64,000 bases of DNA from Leptotrichia sp. oral taxon 218 (GTDB taxonomy: Bacteria > Fusobacteriota > Fusobacteriia > Fusobacteriales > Leptotrichiaceae), in assembly GCF_018128225.1 (NCBI RefSeq), contig NZ_CP072377.1, positions 992,001-1,056,000 of the forward strand. Reading direction: 5' to 3'. A program made the position numbers and the translations under genes. Positions 27,221 through 36,475 of the stretch are shown here, piece after piece (the stretch's first letter is position 1; every line of letters begins with the position of its first letter). Under the pieces are notes generated by a model. The model ran no database searches and was not told where the DNA came from. It saw only the letters and a list, made by a program, of their open reading frames with translations.

Positions 27221-28357
27221 CTATTGAATTTCAGAAAGCAAATATTTTGAAATTTTTTTCAAAACTCCAGAATTTCCGAATTTTTCTTTTTCCAGTTTCA
27301 AATTTTGTACAATTTTTTCTTTATTTTTTTCAATTATTTCAATTTCATCCAAAATCTTTTGAGACGAAAAATCTTCTTGCAACAATTCTTTAAAAATTTC
27401 TTTCCCAGCATTTAAGTTAGTCAAAGTAATATATTTTATTTTAACAATTTTTCTAGCTATAAAAGCATTTATTTTAGAAGTTTTGTAGACAACTATGACA
27501 GGCAGTCCCATAAGAGCCATTTCAAATGTAACCGTTCCTGAAGTTGCAATTGCAAATTTACATTCATCTCTAATCTTTTCAACTTTTTCAAATGAAATTT
27601 CTAAATTTTTTAAGTTTTTAAAATCCATATTAAACTTTTTATTTATTCTATCAATATACTTAATATGAGATCTATCTGCCAATTTCATAATAAATTTTTC
27701 ATTTTGAACTTTTGGACTTGACAAAACTTCATAAATCACAGGTAAATATTTTTCAATTTCCTGTTCACGACTTCCTGGCAAAAGCAAAATTTTTTCTCCC
27801 AAATGTTCACTAAACTTATATTTATCGACAAATGGATTCCCAAAATAATAAACTTTCAAACTTTTTTTTGAATTACTTCCAAATTTCTCAAGCGTCTTAT
27901 CAAAATATTTTTTTTCAAAAGGAAAAATCACAACAACATCATCAAATTTCTTCAACTTTTTAATCCTGTTTTTCCCCCAGGCCCAGACTTTTGGTGGAAT
28001 GTAATAAATTGTTCTTATATCGGGAATCTCTTTTTTTACCAAATCAAAAAATTTTAAATTAAAGCCACCAAAATCGACAAAAATTACCGTTTTTATTTTT
28101 TCTTTTTTTATCAAATCAATATATTCTTTCGCTTTTTCCTTAAAATACCAATATTTTTTCACAACTTCCACAAAACCCATCACATCGTTATTTTTTATAT
28201 GATTAACTACTTTCACTCCAGCTGCAATAGATTTATCTCCAACAACACCGTAAAATTCAATATTCTCTTTTTTTTTCATCTCTTCCACAATGTAGGAAGC
28301 GTGTAAATCTCCTGACATTTCGCCACAAGAAATAAATACTTTTTTAATTTTTTCCAT
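27221..28357 (-). CDS. lpxB: Lipid-A-disaccharide synthase
   Basis: 378 residues. LpxB joins UDP-diacylglucosamine and lipid X to give the lipid A disaccharide at the inner membrane. Early motif SCGEMSGDLHASYIVEEM near 10, the block IYYIPPKVWAWGKNRIKK near 115, LLPGSREQEIEKYLPV near 190 and ATSGTVTFEMALMG near 272 are all family hallmarks of GT19. It lies after lpxI with a 60-base gap, in pathway order, and before the MATE gene. Confidence 0.96.
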   Translation of the reverse strand: MEKIKKVFISCGEMSGDLHASYIVEEMKKKENIEFYGVVGDKSIAAGVKVVNHIKNNDVMGFVEVVKKYWYFKEKAKEYIDLIKKEKIKTVIFVDFGGFNLKFFDLVKKEIPDIRTIYYIPPKVWAWGKNRIKKLKKFDDVVVIFPFEKKYFDKTLEKFGSNSKKSLKVYYFGNPFVDKYKFSEHLGEKILLLPGSREQEIEKYLPVIYEVLSSPKVQNEKFIMKLADRSHIKYIDRINKKFNMDFKNLKNLEISFEKVEKIRDECKFAIATSGTVTFEMALMGLPVIVVYKTSKINAFIARKIVKIKYITLTNLNAGKEIFKELLQEDFSSQKILDEIEIIEKNKEKIVQNLKLEKEKFGNSGVLKKISKYLLSEIQ

Positions 28358-28417
28358 AATTTTACCTATTTTCTTTTTTTAAACAATAAATTCAAAATAA
28401 ATTTTATAAAAATATTT

Positions 28418-29221
28418 CTAAAATTTAATTCCCACTATAAATATCTTATTTTTATTTGCAAAGTCAATGACTTCTTCTTTGTCAATAAACATCATTTTAT
28501 CCGCTTCAATAACTATTCCACGCCCATTTATCTGCACCACTTTTTTTACAGTTTCAAGTCCAATCGTCGGAATGTCAATTCTGTAATCCTGATCATTTCT
28601 AGCCATTTTCACAACAATGCATTTCTTCCCAGCAAGTTCTCCCCCTCGCAAAATTGTCTTATCCGTCCCTTCAACTCCTTCAAGCGCAATGACAGACTCA
28701 TTTTTTACGACAACAGTTTGTCCAGCATCAATACTTGTCAACATTTTTGCAGCTTCTATTCCGATTTCTATCGTTTTTTTCTCATTTTTATCAGGACTTG
28801 CTTTTGTATAAACTTTTTCACTTGCCATAAATTCATCAAGAAGATAATTTTGCGATAAAACTGTTATATTTTCACTTTCAATATAATCAATTATTGCCTT
28901 TAATATATTCTTATCTTTTTTATTTTTTGTTGAAAGTAAAATTTTAGTAGCCGTCAAGTCAAATTTTAAATTGGAAAAAATAAGATTTTTCTCAACTTTT
29001 CCCAGCATTATTAAATGTGAAACATTATTCTTTTTAAAATAAGAAATAATTTTACCAACTTGTGCTACACTGTATTTTACAGAATTTTTATAATTTTTTA
29101 CGCTCTCTTCAACACTTTCAAATAAATAGACACAAAATATTTCAATTCCTTTTTTTTGACAAGCATTTAAAAATAATTCTGGCAATTTGCCATTTCCGGC
29201 AATTAATCCCACTTTTTCCAT
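28418..29221 (-). CDS. lpxI: UDP-2,3-diacylglucosamine pyrophosphatase LpxI
   Basis: 267 residues. LpxI hydrolyses UDP-2,3-diacylglucosamine to lipid X and UMP. It is the non-homologous replacement of LpxH, first defined in Caulobacter (formerly DUF1009). The start VGLIAGNGKLPELFLNACQK and the block ALEGVEGTDKTILRGGELAG near 180 are diagnostic. The gene sits between lpxA and lpxB, which supports the role. About 196 bases of A/T-rich sequence separate it from lpxA, including an inverted repeat CAAAATAAAT/ATTTATTTTG (29282-29324) of unknown meaning. Confidence 0.95.
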   Translation of the reverse strand: MEKVGLIAGNGKLPELFLNACQKKGIEIFCVYLFESVEESVKNYKNSVKYSVAQVGKIISYFKKNNVSHLIMLGKVEKNLIFSNLKFDLTATKILLSTKNKKDKNILKAIIDYIESENITVLSQNYLLDEFMASEKVYTKASPDKNEKKTIEIGIEAAKMLTSIDAGQTVVVKNESVIALEGVEGTDKTILRGGELAGKKCIVVKMARNDQDYRIDIPTIGLETVKKVVQINGRGIVIEADKMMFIDKEEVIDFANKNKIFIVGIKF

Positions 29222-29417
29222 ATTTTCCCCTCTATCTATCCTATCTTTTTTTGCAAATATAAATTTATAAAAAAATTAACCCAAAATAAATACACTTAGC
29301 TAATTTTCTAAATTATTTATTTTGAGAAAATTTATATTTACTTAATTTTATTTAAATTTTATTTAATAAAAATTCTATATTTTTCACTAAATTTTATTAA
29401 TTTTTATTTCGTTAATT

Positions 29418-30197
29418 TTATCTTGTAATTCCTCTTTTACTTTTTCTGATAAATTCGACCAATTTTACTACATCTTCATTATCTTTATAATCTTTTTCCA
29501 AAATTTGCAGCGCTTCTTCCAATTTTAATTTTTTCTTGAAAACGATTTTATAAACTTCTCTCAAAGTTTTTATCTGCTCTTCAGAAAATCCTCTTCTCTT
29601 AAGCCCTACAATATTTATATAAACTGCTCTCGCCTTATTTCCTTCAGAAAGCATATAAGGAACCACATCTTGATTCACAGCTGAACATCCACCAATCATC
29701 GCATGTCTTCCAACTCTCGTAAACTGATGAACTGCTGTAAGTCCACCAACAACTGCCCAATCTTCAACTTCCACATGTCCCGCAAAAGTAGCTGCATTTG
29801 CTAGAACGCAATGATCTCCAATAATACAGTCGTGAGCGATATGAACATATGCCATAACAAGCGTGTCATTCCCAATTCTCGTTTCGTATTTATCAGTCGT
29901 TCCTCTATGAATCGTAACAAATTCTCTAATTTTATTATTATCTCCAATTACAACCCTAGTTTTTTCGTTATTAAACTTCAAATCCTGTGGTACTTTTCCA
30001 ATCGATACAAAAGAAAAAATATAATTATTTTCTCCAATTATAGTTTCACCCTCAATTACAACATGTGATTCTACAACAGTTCCATTTCCTATTGTAACTT
30101 CAGGACCAATTATTGAATACGGACCAATTTTTACATTTTCTCCAAGTTTAGCATTTGGATCAACAATTGCCGTTGGATGTATATTATTTGAACTCAT
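29418..30197 (-). CDS. lpxA: Acyl-ACP:UDP-GlcNAc O-acyltransferase
   Basis: 259 residues, the normal size. LpxA adds the first 3-OH acyl chain to UDP-GlcNAc. The left-handed beta-helix is visible as repeated hexapeptides such as AKLGEN, VKIGPY, VTIGNG. The motif TIHRGT lies near 95 and the catalytic His in YVHIAHDCIIGDH near 120. The C-terminal helical part follows (GLKRRGFSEEQIKTLREVY). It starts 31 bases after fabZ. Confidence 0.97.
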   Translation of the reverse strand: MSSNNIHPTAIVDPNAKLGENVKIGPYSIIGPEVTIGNGTVVESHVVIEGETIIGENNYIFSFVSIGKVPQDLKFNNEKTRVVIGDNNKIREFVTIHRGTTDKYETRIGNDTLVMAYVHIAHDCIIGDHCVLANAATFAGHVEVEDWAVVGGLTAVHQFTRVGRHAMIGGCSAVNQDVVPYMLSEGNKARAVYINIVGLKRRGFSEEQIKTLREVYKIVFKKKLKLEEALQILEKDYKDNEDVVKLVEFIRKSKRGITR

Positions 30198-30228
30198 AAA
30201 TTAATACCTCTTCATTTTTTATTTGTCT

Positions 30229-30654
30229 TTACATATCTGTTACAGCAAATTTTAATTCACCTTCACTCACAACAGCTCCATCAACTAAACATTTCCCTTT
30301 TGCTACAATAATATTTCTTCTTACACTTAATTTTTCAACCTCAAGTCTTAACTGATCTCCAGGTACAACAGGTTTTCTAAATTTACATTTATCAATTGAC
30401 ATAAATAAAGGTATCTTTCCAGGTTCTAACATAAGTAGTCCAACTGCCTGTGCAAGTGCTTCCATTTGCAAAACTCCTGGCATAACAGGTTTTCCAGGAA
30501 AATGTCCTTGAAAAAATTCTTCATTCATTGTCAAATTTTTAATTGCAACCAAACTATCTGTTCCATTTTTTTCTATAACTCTATCTACCAATAAAAATGG
30601 GTATCTATGTGGCAATATTTTCATAATATCTTCTATATTCATAACTGTTTCCAT
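30229..30654 (-). CDS. fabZ: 3-hydroxyacyl-ACP dehydratase FabZ
   Basis: 141 residues. FabZ dehydrates 3-hydroxyacyl-ACP in fatty acid elongation and so competes with LpxA for the same substrate. The block LPHRYPFLLVDRV lies near 15. The catalytic His is in FFQGHFPGKPVMPG near 50 and the Glu in LQMEALAQ. AGGAGG-type site before the ATG. In the common Gram-negative order it sits between lpxC and lpxA. Confidence 0.97.
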   Translation of the reverse strand: METVMNIEDIMKILPHRYPFLLVDRVIEKNGTDSLVAIKNLTMNEEFFQGHFPGKPVMPGVLQMEALAQAVGLLMLEPGKIPLFMSIDKCKFRKPVVPGDQLRLEVEKLSVRRNIIVAKGKCLVDGAVVSEGELKFAVTDM

Positions 30655-30785
30655 CTTAATTTTCCTCCTAAAATATTATTTTTTATTTAAATTATCTATA
30701 TTATATTTTATTTTTTAATAAATTACAAGTTTTTTTAATAAAAATTTTTATTTTAAAACTTTTATTTTAAAAATATAAAATTTTT

Positions 30786-31633
30786 TTATATTTCAAATTT
30801 TTTTGCAATCATTTCAGTTAGTTTCGCATTTACAAAATGTCCAGCTTTTATTGCAATTATATGTGCTTTAATTGGAGTTCCCAAAACATATAAATCTCCG
30901 ATTATATCCAAAATTTTATGTCGTACAAATTCATTTTCAAACCGAAGCCCTTCAGGATTTAACGGCCCATCTTTTCCAATTACAATGGCATTGTCTAAAC
31001 TTCCTCCAAGAGCAAGATTATTTTTTTTCAAAAAGTCTATTTCGTAGTCAAATGCAAAAGTTCTGCAACTTGCAATTTCTTTTTCATAATTTTCCAAATT
31101 TACTTCAAATTCAAAATATTCTGATTTTAAAAATGTATGATTAAAATCTATTGTGTAAGAAATTTTAAACCCGTCATATGGCAGCGCCAAAACATATTTT
31201 CCATTTTTTCATCAGAAAAAATAACAGGCTCAGTTATAATCAAAGGTTCTATTTCTTCTTCTTCCAATTCCAAAACTTCAGCACTTTTAATCTTTTCCAC
31301 AAACTTAATTGAACTTCCATCCAAAATTGGCATTTCATTACCTTCAATTTCCACAAAAATATCAGTAATCCCACAAACTGAAAGTGCCGACATAAAATGC
31401 TCAATTGTGTGAAGTTTTACTCCATCTTCATTTTGAATATTCGTTCCTCTCTCTAAATCAAACAAATTTTTGTAATTTACTTTTATGATATTATTCTTAT
31501 CACGGACATCCACTCTTTCAAAAACAATTCCAGTTTTTTTGCTCGCAGGCTTTAAAACCATTTTTATCTGTTTTCCTTTGTGAAGTCCAATTCCATTTAT
31601 CTCAACTTGATTTTTTATAGTTTTTCTTTTCAT
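30786..31633 (-). pseudogene. lpxC: LpxC deacetylase, split by a one-base frameshift
   Basis: LpxC removes the acetyl group of UDP-3-acyl-GlcNAc, the committed step of lipid A. The first 140 or so residues (from MKRKTIKNQVEINGIGLHKG) and the second half (from VLALPYDGFKISY) are in different frames. The break is at the AAAA run 31198-31201; one extra A gives MEKYVLALPYDGF and a 282-residue protein. Zinc and catalytic residues are all present across the two parts: HTIEHFMSAL, HKILDIIGDLYVLG and KAGHFVNAKL. The gene heads the lpx cluster and is normally essential where LPS is made, so a sequence error is more likely than a true loss. Confidence 0.88.
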
Positions 31634-31790
31634 AATTATTAAAAATCTCCATTATTTTATTTTTTTATTTTTTATAAATTATAAATTTTATAAAAACAAA
31701 ATTATTACAAATTAATCTTAACATTATTTGAAAATTTTTTCAATTATATTTTTTTATATTTTTTATTATTGTTTTTTTAAAATTTTGTAG

Positions 31791-31796
31791 TATAAT
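31791..31796 (+). promoter_or_regulatory. -10 box upstream of nox
   Basis: TATAAT with TTTTGTAG before it, about 95 bases from the ATG. The -35 is weak. The 257-base gap between lpxC and nox holds no gene. Confidence 0.5.
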
Positions 31797-31890
31797 TATA
31801 ATAACTACAAATTAATAAAAAAAATATTTTTATAAATATTATAATTTATTAATCGAAAAAATAATATTAATTATAAAGGAGAGGTTTTTC

Positions 31891-33230
31891 ATGAAAGTAG
31901 TCGTTATCGGATGTACTCATGCTGGAACTGCAGCTATAAAAAACTTAAAAAAATTGAATCCAAATGCTAAAATTACAGTATTTGAAAGAAATGACAATAT
32001 TTCTTTTTATCTTGTGGAATCGCACTATATGTTGGCGGAGTTGTCAAAGATCCAAAAGGACTTTTTTATTCTTCACCTGAAGAATTGTTTGAACTTGGAG
32101 TTGACACTCGAATGAAACATGATGTCACAGATATTGACATAAAAAATAAAAAACTAAAAGTTAAAAATTTGGAAAATAATGAAGAATTTGAGGAAACTTA
32201 TGATAAATTAATCATTACATCAGGTTCTTGGCCAATTGTTCCAAAAATTGACGGAATTGAATTAAAAAACATTTTACTTTGTAAAAATTATAATCACGCT
32301 AATAAAATCATTGAAAAAAGTAAGTCGGCAAAAAAAGTTGTCGTTGTCGGTGCAGGTTATATCGGTGTTGAATTGGTCGAAGCATTTAAAGAAAATGGAA
32401 AAGAAGTTGTTTTGGTTGACGCTGAAAAAAGAATTTTGAGTAAATATTTTGACAAAGAATTTACAGATGTGGCAGAAAACACATTGAAAAACAATGGAAT
32501 TACAATTGCAACGAACGAAAAAGTGCTAAAATTTATTGGAGACAATGACAATAGCGGAATTGTAACAAAAGTCATCACCGACAAAAATGAATATGAAGCA
32601 GATTTAGTGATTATGTGTGTAGGTTTTGTTCCAAATACAAAACTTTTTGAAAATCAATTAGAAATGCTTCCAAACGGTGCTATAAAAGTTGACAGATTTA
32701 TGAGAACTAGCAATAAAGATGTGATGGCTGCTGGAGACTGCTGCTCAGTTTTTTATAATCCACTTCAAAAGGAAATATATATTCCACTTGCGACAAATGC
32801 AGTCAGAATGGGAACTCTAGCTGGACTAAATATTTTTGAAAATAAATTTGAACATCCAGGAACACAAGGAACTTCAGGAATTAAAATTTATGAAAATAAC
32901 ATGGCTGCGACAGGACTTACTGAAGAAAGTGCAAGATCATTTGGACTGGATATAGAAAGCGTAACTGCAGTCGATAATTACAGACCTGAATTTATGCCAA
33001 CTTATGAGTCTGTTACACTAAAAGTAATTTTTGACAAAAAAACAAGACAGATATTAGGAGCTCAGCTAAACTCAAAATTCGATTTGACACAATCAATAAA
33101 CACGCTATCTGTTTGCATTCAAAACAAAATGACAATCGATGATTTAGCATTTTTAGACTTTTTCTTTCAGCCACATTACAACAAACCTTGGAATTTTATA
33201 AATCTTGCTGGAATTAATAGTTTAAAATAA
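31891..33230 (+). pseudogene. nox: NADH oxidase-like flavoprotein, frameshifted in 5' part
   Basis: The protein belongs to the FAD-dependent pyridine nucleotide-disulfide family that includes NADH oxidase (Nox) and CoA-disulfide reductase. The first frame (MKVVVIGCTHAGTAAI) runs to 32115, but coding continuity passes to a second frame at the TTTTT run 32004-32008. One extra T gives SFLSCGIALYVGG, restoring the redox-active Cys near 42 and a length of 446, typical of Nox. The second FAD/NAD motif VVVGAGYIGVELVEAF is intact, as is MAAGDCCSV. It would remove oxygen in this anaerobe, alongside sod. The exact reaction (water- or peroxide-forming) is not readable. Confidence 0.85.
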
Positions 33231-33280
33231 ATTTATTTTTAAATTTTTAAAAAAATTATAAAACAATATTGCTAATTATA

Positions 33281-33306
33281 AAAGGGAACTTTGTTTCCTT
33301 TTTTTA
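33281..33306 (+). terminator. Intrinsic terminator of nox
   Basis: AAAGGGAAC, a short loop, GTTTCCTTT then a T-run; one G-T pair. Confidence 0.8.
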
Positions 33307-33445
33307 TTTTTTTATTAAAAAAATTGAATATATTTATTAATTGACTGTTTTAATGGTTTTATTTTAAATTTAATTTATTATAAAATAATGTCCGATAATA
33401 TTTTATGAATTTATATAAATTTTTTACACTTTTAAATATCCTTTT

Positions 33446-33469
33446 TTTTTGCTATAATATTAGCAAAAA
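33446..33469. promoter_or_regulatory. Inverted repeat over the argH -10 box (candidate operator)
   Basis: TTTTTGCTA (33446-33454), six bases, TAGCAAAAA (33461-33469) is a perfect 9-bp inverted repeat that contains TATAAT (33453-33458), the likely -10 of argH. A dimeric regulator binding here would block RNA polymerase. No regulator gene is adjacent. The remainder of the 307-base gap before argH (33231-33537) holds only the nox terminator and A/T-rich sequence. Confidence 0.5.
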
Positions 33470-33537
33470 TACAATTTTTAAAATAATAATTTTTTAATTT
33501 TAAAAGAAAAAAAATAAAAGAAAGGAAAACTAAAATT

Positions 33538-34917
33538 ATGAAAAAAATGTGGGAAGGACGGTTTCATAAAGAAACTAATAAATTATTGGAAAAATTTAAT
33601 GCGTCTATTACCTTTGATAAAAGAATGTATGAAGAAGATATAAAAGGAAGTATCGCTCATAGCAGAATGCTCAGTAAACAAGGGATTATCTCTTCTGAAG
33701 AACAAAAAGAAATTGAAAATGGACTGCTTCTAATAAAAAATGAAATTGAAAATGGAACTTTTGAGTTTAAAATTGAAGATGAAGATATTCATATGTCAAT
33801 TGAAAAAAGATTGACTGAAATTATTGGCGCTGTTGCTGGAAAACTTCATACAGCTCGAAGTCGAAATGACCAAGTGGCGCTTGATGTGAGAATGTATGTG
33901 AGAAAAGAGGCTAAAAAAATTAAAGAACTTCTTATAAATTTTGAAAATGTCATTTTGAATTTGTCAGAAAAATATGAAGACATAATAATTCCAGGTTATA
34001 CGCACTTACAAAGAGCACAGCCTATCTTGTTTTCTCATCACTTAATGGCTTATTTTCAAATGTTTAAAAGAGACATCACAAGAATTGATGACTTTTTAGA
34101 AAGAAGTGATGAAATGCCGCTTGGAGCTGGAGCACTTGCTGGAACGACTTTTAACTTAGATAGACATTTTGTTGCAAAAGAGCTTGGATTTTCTAAGCCG
34201 ACTGAAAATAGCTTAGATTCTGTGAGTGACAGAGATTTTATAATTGAGCTTGGAATGATTATTTCAGTAATTTCTATGCATCTGTCGAGATTTTCTGAAG
34301 AAATAATTATCTGGTGCACATCTGAATTTTCATTTATAAATTTAGATGACGCTTTTGCGACTGGCTCTTCGATTATGCCACAGAAAAAAAATCCTGACAT
34401 AGCGGAACTTGTGCGTGGAAAAACTGGAAGAATTTATGGAAATTTGATGGCAATTTTGACTACAATGAAAGCTCTTCCACTTGCTTATAATAAAGATATG
34501 CAGGAAGACAAGGAAGGAATTTTTGACTCAATTGACAACATCAAGCTTTGCATCGAAATTTTTTATTCAATGTTGAATACTGTTACAGTAAATAAAGAAA
34601 AAATCTTTGACTCAATGAAATACGGATTTTTAAATGCAACTGATGTGGCTGATTATTTAGCAAAACACGGCGTTCCATTTAGACAGGCACACAAAATTGT
34701 CGGAGAAATTGTTTCTTATTGCGAAAATAAAAAAATTGCAATTGAAGATATGACGCTTTCAGAATTCCAAAATTTTTCTGAAATATTTAAAGACGACATT
34801 CAAAATGAAATTACTATCGAAAACTGTGTAAATAAAAGAAATTCATTTGGCGGAACTTCAATTCAAAATGTTAAAATGCAAATTAAAAATGCAAAATTAT
34901 TTTTAGAAACAATTTAA
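33538..34917 (+). CDS. argH: Argininosuccinate lyase
   Basis: 459 residues. It splits argininosuccinate to arginine and fumarate. The start MWEGRFHKETNKLLEKFNAS, the block LHTARSRNDQVALDVRMY near 100 and the signature SSIMPQKKNP near 283 are diagnostic of the fumarase/aspartase superfamily ArgH branch. GAAAGGA precedes the ATG. argG is not nearby, so the gene stands alone between two terminators. The inverted repeat at its promoter is its probable control site. Confidence 0.96.
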   Translation: MKKMWEGRFHKETNKLLEKFNASITFDKRMYEEDIKGSIAHSRMLSKQGIISSEEQKEIENGLLLIKNEIENGTFEFKIEDEDIHMSIEKRLTEIIGAVAGKLHTARSRNDQVALDVRMYVRKEAKKIKELLINFENVILNLSEKYEDIIIPGYTHLQRAQPILFSHHLMAYFQMFKRDITRIDDFLERSDEMPLGAGALAGTTFNLDRHFVAKELGFSKPTENSLDSVSDRDFIIELGMIISVISMHLSRFSEEIIIWCTSEFSFINLDDAFATGSSIMPQKKNPDIAELVRGKTGRIYGNLMAILTTMKALPLAYNKDMQEDKEGIFDSIDNIKLCIEIFYSMLNTVTVNKEKIFDSMKYGFLNATDVADYLAKHGVPFRQAHKIVGEIVSYCENKKIAIEDMTLSEFQNFSEIFKDDIQNEITIENCVNKRNSFGGTSIQNVKMQIKNAKLFLETI

Positions 34918-34927
34918 TAAAAAAATT

Positions 34928-34952
34928 GGGGAGAATTAAGTTTCTCCCTTTT
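34928..34952 (+). terminator. Intrinsic terminator of argH
   Basis: GGGAGAA and TTCTCCC form a 7-bp stem with a short loop followed by TTTT. Confidence 0.75.
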
Positions 34953-35021
34953 AAAAAATATTAATTTTTATTTTATTTAATTTATTTATCTTCTCATTTC
35001 CTTTTTTTATTTAAAAAAATA

Positions 35022-35030
35022 TGTTATAAT
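35022..35030 (+). promoter_or_regulatory. Extended -10 promoter of the CorC/CBS gene
   Basis: TGT plus TATAAT (35025-35030), 36 bases before the ATG. No clear -35. Confidence 0.6.
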
Positions 35031-35065
35031 ATCGTTAATCAAAAAAATTTAGGAGGAAATTAAAA

Positions 35066-36475
35066 ATGTCCGAGGGCAACTTATTATTACAAATAGTAAT
35101 AATAATTATTTTGACTGGAATCAATGCTTTTTTTTCCGCTGCGGAAATGTCAATTGTTTCAGTCAATAAAAACAAAATAAAAATTTTAATTGAGGAAGGA
35201 AATAAAAAGGCAATTTTGTTAAATAATTTACTTAGTGAACCAAGTAAATTTTTGTCAACAATTCAAGTTGGAATAACTCTTGCAAGTTTTTTTGCATCTG
35301 CATCGGCTGCAACTGGTTTATCGCACTATTTTTCCGATTTTTTGCAAAAATTTAAAATTCCTTATGCAAGTCAGTTTTCTATGATTTTAGTGACTTTTTT
35401 ACTTTCATACATAACTCTTGTTTTCGGAGAACTTATTCCAAAACGAATTGCACTTAGAGATTCTGAAAAAATTGCACTTCGTACCATCGGTGTTATAGTT
35501 TTTATTTCAAAAATATTTTCACCGTTTGTAAAGTTTTTGACGCTGTCGACAAATTTGGTTTTGACTGTTTTAAAAATGAAAGAGGACAATATTGAAGAAA
35601 AAGTTTCTAAAGAAGAACTTCGTTCGCTTGTGGAAGTTGGAAAAGAACATGGTGTAATTAATGAAATCGAAAAAGAAATGATTGAAAATATAATTGTCTT
35701 TGACGAAAAAATTGCACGGGAAATTATGATTCCAAGAACAAAAGTTTTTTTAGTTGACAAAAATATTTCAATTAAAGAATTGTTTGATACTAAAGAAATT
35801 GAGCGATATTCAAGAATTCCTGTTTATGAAGAAGAAGCCGACAACATAATCGGAGTTTTAATGACAAAAGATTTAATGATTGAAGCCTACAAAAAGGGAT
35901 TTGAAAATGTAAATGTCGCAAGTTTGGTTCAAGAAGCTTATTTCGTGCCAGAAACTAAAAATGTAAATGAATTATTTAGCGAAATGCAAATGGAAAAAAA
36001 ACATATTGCTATTTTAATTGATGAATATGGCGGTTTTTCGGGAATTGTGACTTTGGAGGACTTAATTGAAGAAGTTATGGGAAATATCTCAGATGAATTT
36101 GACGACGAAGATTTAACAGTTACAAAATTACCATTTTCAAAAAATAAATATTTGGTAAATGGTGAAATTTCCTTAAATGACTTAAACGACAAGTTTCATT
36201 TTAATCTGGATTCCAAATATTATGATACATTGAGTGGTTTTTTAATTGAAAAATTGGGATATATTCCAGAAGACTCTGAAGATATTGAACCAATACAAAT
36301 TGGAAAAGTTATTTTTAAACCGCAGACGGTAAAAAATAAAAAAATTGAAAAAATTATTATGACTTTGAATAACGCAGAAAATAGTGAAAATGGCGAAAAC
36401 CATCGAAATAATGAAAACAGCAAAAAAAATAAAAAAATTGAAAAGAATAAAGGAGATAAAAAAGAAAATGAATAA
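35066..36475 (+). CDS. CNNM/CorC-type membrane protein with CBS pair
   Basis: 469 residues, ATG after AGGAGGAAA. Domain order is the usual one: DUF21 membrane domain with about four segments (1-190, motif FFSAAEMSIVSVNKNK near 22), two CBS domains (about 200-330, IMIPRTKVFLVDKNIS and IDEYGGFSGIVTLEDLIEEVMG), then a CorC/HlyC domain to about 430. The tail of some 35 residues is N/K/E-rich. Such proteins are called hemolysin-like but are linked to magnesium or cobalt export. The 3' end overlaps the start of the purine permease gene by eight bases, so the two are co-transcribed. Confidence 0.9.
   Translation: MSEGNLLLQIVIIIILTGINAFFSAAEMSIVSVNKNKIKILIEEGNKKAILLNNLLSEPSKFLSTIQVGITLASFFASASAATGLSHYFSDFLQKFKIPYASQFSMILVTFLLSYITLVFGELIPKRIALRDSEKIALRTIGVIVFISKIFSPFVKFLTLSTNLVLTVLKMKEDNIEEKVSKEELRSLVEVGKEHGVINEIEKEMIENIIVFDEKIAREIMIPRTKVFLVDKNISIKELFDTKEIERYSRIPVYEEEADNIIGVLMTKDLMIEAYKKGFENVNVASLVQEAYFVPETKNVNELFSEMQMEKKHIAILIDEYGGFSGIVTLEDLIEEVMGNISDEFDDEDLTVTKLPFSKNKYLVNGEISLNDLNDKFHFNLDSKYYDTLSGFLIEKLGYIPEDSEDIEPIQIGKVIFKPQTVKNKKIEKIIMTLNNAENSENGENHRNNENSKKNKKIEKNKGDKKENE

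Noticed and set aside
29282-29324. Inverted repeat CAAAATAAAT/ATTTATTTTG as a terminator or operator
   Set aside because: A pure A/T stem with a 23-base loop, no T-run of note; chance pairing is likely at this base composition.
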